The notes beneath the pieces are model-generated. The model was not told where the DNA came from, made no database searches, and saw only the letters and a program-made list of their open reading frames with translations. Made by a program: the position numbers and the translations under genes. Shown in pieces: positions 5,781-7,439 of a DNA stretch of 7,439 bases. The DNA comes from Desulfobacteraceae bacterium. GTDB lineage: Bacteria; Desulfobacterota; Desulfobacteria; Desulfobacterales; ETH-SRB1. How positions within the stretch are numbered: position 1 is the stretch's first letter; each line of letters opens with the position of its first letter. Location: positions 1 to 7,439 of the forward strand of contig DAOWEW010000109.1 in the NCBI GenBank assembly GCA_030638305.1. Direction: 5' to 3'.

Positions 5781-6422
5781 TTGAAACAGAAAAATTCATC
5801 AAAAAAGGCTATCGCTCCCCCCAAAAGTCGTCTTAGAGAAAACATAGAAGCATTAGTTCTGGCAATTGTACTCGCCTTATTCATAAGGGCTTTTATAGTT
5901 CAGGCATTTAAAATTCCTTCCGGTTCAATGAAAGCCACTCTTCAGATCGGAGATCATATCCTGGCAAACAAATTTATTTACGGGGTCAAACTTCCGTATT
6001 TTAACATAACAATCATTCCATATAAAAAGCCGCAAAGAGGAGACATCGTTATTTTTAAATTCCCGCAGGATCCTAAAAAAGATTTTATAAAAAGAACAAT
6101 AGGTATCCAGGGAGATATTATTGAAATCCGAAACAAAGAAGTTTATGTAAACAAAAAGCGTCTTGAACACGACTATGCGATTTATACAGATCTCCATATA
6201 ATTCCGGAATCCATGCAGCCAAGAGATAATCTCGGACCGATCACAGTACCTGAAAATTCGCTTTTTGTAATGGGAGATAACCGTGATCACAGCTATGACA
6301 GCAGATTCTGGGGTTTTGTGGATCTAAAAGATATTAAGGGAAAGGCTTTTATAATATACTGGTCATGGGATAGTGACAATTTCGGAGTCAGGTGGAACAG
6401 AATTGGAAAAATCTTAAGATAA
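5781..6422 (+). CDS. lepB: Signal peptidase I
   Basis: LepB is the membrane-anchored serine protease (S26 family) that cuts signal peptides from exported proteins on the periplasmic side. The 213-residue protein has a basic N-terminus, one hydrophobic segment at about 22-43, and then the catalytic box KIPSGSMKATLQIGD with nucleophile Ser49. Lys104 in DFIKRTIGIQGD is the expected general base. The box VMGDNRDHSYDSRFWGFV is the family signature near the C-terminus. The start is a TTG: it is the only plausible start after the pgpA stop, because the next in-frame ATG is Met50, beside the catalytic serine. The ribosome site is weak (GAAAGG, 12 bases upstream), and the large pgpA hairpin lies just before it, so expression may be kept low or depend on pgpA translation. 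It is separated from pyrB by only 12 bases. Confidence 0.94.
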   Translation: MKQKNSSKKAIAPPKSRLRENIEALVLAIVLALFIRAFIVQAFKIPSGSMKATLQIGDHILANKFIYGVKLPYFNITIIPYKKPQRGDIVIFKFPQDPKKDFIKRTIGIQGDIIEIRNKEVYVNKKRLEHDYAIYTDLHIIPESMQPRDNLGPITVPENSLFVMGDNRDHSYDSRFWGFVDLKDIKGKAFIIYWSWDSDNFGVRWNRIGKILR

Positions 6423-6434
6423 AATAAGCAAATA

Positions 6435-7373
6435 ATGCGGTTTACAAAAAAAGATATTCTGGACATGGAATCCCTTTCTGTTGATGAAATCAACCTGATT
6501 CTGGATACAGCCGGCAGAATGAAGGAAATTTCTATAAGACCGATTAAAAAGGTTCCGACTTTAAGGGGTAAAACAGTAGTTTTATTCTTTCATGAGCCCA
6601 GCACAAGAACACGCATATCTTTCGATATTGCTGCAAAGAGACTAAGTGCCGATAGCCTGTCAATATCTGCGAACTCAAGCAGCATTGTAAAGGGAGAAAC
6701 ACTTGCAGATACTGTAAGAAATCTTGAAGCCATGAATCCTGATATTATTGTATTGCGGCATTCATTTGCAGGTACTCCCCACCTGCTTGCACGTCTCGTT
6801 AAACCCTCTATTATAAATGCCGGAGATGGCATGCATGCACATCCAACACAGGCACTTCTTGACCTGATGACTGTCAGAGAAAAGAAAGGAAGAATCTCAG
6901 GGTTGCGTATTGCAATTATTGGAGATATATCGCACAGCAGAGTAGCAAGATCAAATATTACAGGCTTCACAAAAATGGGTGCGGAAGTTGTAGTTGCAGG
7001 TCCTCCTACTATGATTCCAAAAGGCATAGAATCACTTGGTGCATCAGTGAGATATAATGTGGAAGAGGCTATCTGCGATGCGGATGTTATAATGATGCTG
7101 AGAATACAAAAGGAACGTCAAAAAAGCTTTTTGTTTTCTACTGAACGTGAATACTCAAAAGTGTATGGACTTACAAAAGAAAGAGTGGAAAACGCTCGAA
7201 GCGATGTACTGATAATGCACCCCGGGCCTGTCAACCGGGGAGTTGAGATAGCTTGTGAAGTTGTGGATGGCCCGTATTCAATAATTCTTGATCAGGTAAC
7301 AAATGGTGTTGCCGTCCGCATGGCCCTTTTATATCTGATATCAGGAGGTACACGAAATGCCGATACTGATTAA
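6435..7373 (+). CDS. pyrB: Aspartate carbamoyltransferase, catalytic chain
   Basis: PyrB joins carbamoyl phosphate and aspartate to form N-carbamoyl-L-aspartate, the first committed step of pyrimidine synthesis. The 312 residues fit a normal catalytic chain. Visible sites: FFHEPSTRTRISFD (51-64) with the carbamoyl-phosphate loop STRTR (56-60), SSIVKGETLADT (82-93) with Lys86 as the likely loop lysine from the neighbouring subunit, HPTQALLDL (136-144), GDISHSRVARSN (163-174), MLRIQKERQ (221-229) holding the aspartate-binding Arg and Gln, and HPGPVNRGVEI (262-272). The start ATG follows lepB by 12 bases with no good ribosome site, suggesting translation coupled to lepB. No pyrI regulatory chain follows; pyrC does, overlapping by 17 bases. 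In some bacteria PyrB of this size forms a complex with dihydroorotase; whether that holds here is not shown by the sequence. Confidence 0.96.
   Translation: MRFTKKDILDMESLSVDEINLILDTAGRMKEISIRPIKKVPTLRGKTVVLFFHEPSTRTRISFDIAAKRLSADSLSISANSSSIVKGETLADTVRNLEAMNPDIIVLRHSFAGTPHLLARLVKPSIINAGDGMHAHPTQALLDLMTVREKKGRISGLRIAIIGDISHSRVARSNITGFTKMGAEVVVAGPPTMIPKGIESLGASVRYNVEEAICDADVIMMLRIQKERQKSFLFSTEREYSKVYGLTKERVENARSDVLIMHPGPVNRGVEIACEVVDGPYSIILDQVTNGVAVRMALLYLISGGTRNADTD
7343..7349 (+). promoter_or_regulatory. Strong ribosome binding site for pyrC inside pyrB
   Basis: AGGAGGT lies seven bases before the ATG at 7357 and is read in pyrB as part of the codons for SGGT. It is the best ribosome site in the operon and fixes the start of the overlapping pyrC gene. 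Confidence 0.8.
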
Positions 7374-7439
7374 AGGCGGAAGAGTAATTGATCCCGGCAA
7401 TTTAGACGGCATTATGGATATCCTGATTGAAGATGGAAA
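7357..7439 (+). CDS. pyrC: Dihydroorotase, N-terminal part (partial, runs off the window)
   Basis: PyrC cyclises carbamoyl aspartate to dihydroorotate, the step after PyrB. Only 27 codons are in the window: MPILIKGGRVIDPGNLDGIM followed by DILIEDG. This is the usual opening beta-strand region of the longer (class I) dihydroorotases and related cyclic amidohydrolases; the metal-binding HxH motif would lie beyond the window end. The start has AGGAGGT seven bases upstream. The gene overlaps the last 17 bases of pyrB in another frame, which supports translational coupling and equal output of the two enzymes. A pyrC-like paralogue or hydantoinase cannot be excluded from so short a piece, but the position after pyrB makes dihydroorotase by far the likeliest. 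Confidence 0.88.
   Translation, partial: MPILIKGGRVIDPGNLDGIMDILIEDG

Noticed and set aside
6411..6420. Perfect palindrome ATCTTAAGAT at the lepB end
   Set aside because: Ten bases in AT-rich sequence with no T run and no loop; too short to support a terminator or operator.
6590..7027. Long open frame antisense to pyrB (145 codons)
   Set aside because: pyrB is a certain gene with family motifs throughout; the antisense frame has no recognisable motif or start signals.

Overview
The window looks like a moderately AT-rich chromosomal segment of an anaerobic, probably sulfate-reducing, deltaproteobacterium (Desulfobacterales-like). This placement is an inference from the gene content: a selenocysteine tRNA, a LarC-type nickel-cofactor gene, a soluble PAS histidine kinase whose N-terminus (MLNKPSYEELEQRINELE) is of a kind common in that group, and an AAA-ATPase/PD-(D/E)XK protein of a family often found there in several copies. 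No marker in the window fixes the species.

Layout from left to right. The 3' end of carB (+) enters at base 1 and stops at 446. It converges with a PAS-histidine kinase gene (-), and the two coding ends overlap by 19 bp; a hairpin repeat lies just beyond the carB stop, inside the last codons of the kinase. About 80 bp upstream of the kinase, on the same strand, is a complete tRNA-Sec gene (selC, 1825-1922). After a 152-bp AT-rich gap comes larC (+), intact in one frame. A 131-bp gap with a tandem 14-bp repeat separates it from a convergent gene (-) for a 575-residue AAA-ATPase-like/PD-(D/E)XK protein. From a divergent promoter region (about 5180-5270) an apparent operon runs rightward: pgpA, lepB, pyrB, pyrC, the last cut by the window end. 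No gene-free stretch exceeds 300 bp; the longest is about 180 bp (5116-5294).

Functionally, pyrimidine biosynthesis brackets the window: CarB makes carbamoyl phosphate, PyrB condenses it with aspartate, and PyrC closes the ring. pgpA and lepB, at the front of the pyr genes, serve the membrane (phosphatidylglycerol synthesis and signal-peptide removal). selC and larC both point to specialised redox chemistry (selenoproteins and nickel-pincer enzymes), though neither has its usual partner genes here.

I see no clearly new multi-gene system. The most unusual sequence-level features are a 53-base near-perfect inverted repeat that forms the 3' end of pgpA and spans its stop codon, the similar repeat-derived tail of the kinase, and the solitary AAA-ATPase/nuclease gene with its own promoter set between larC and the operon.
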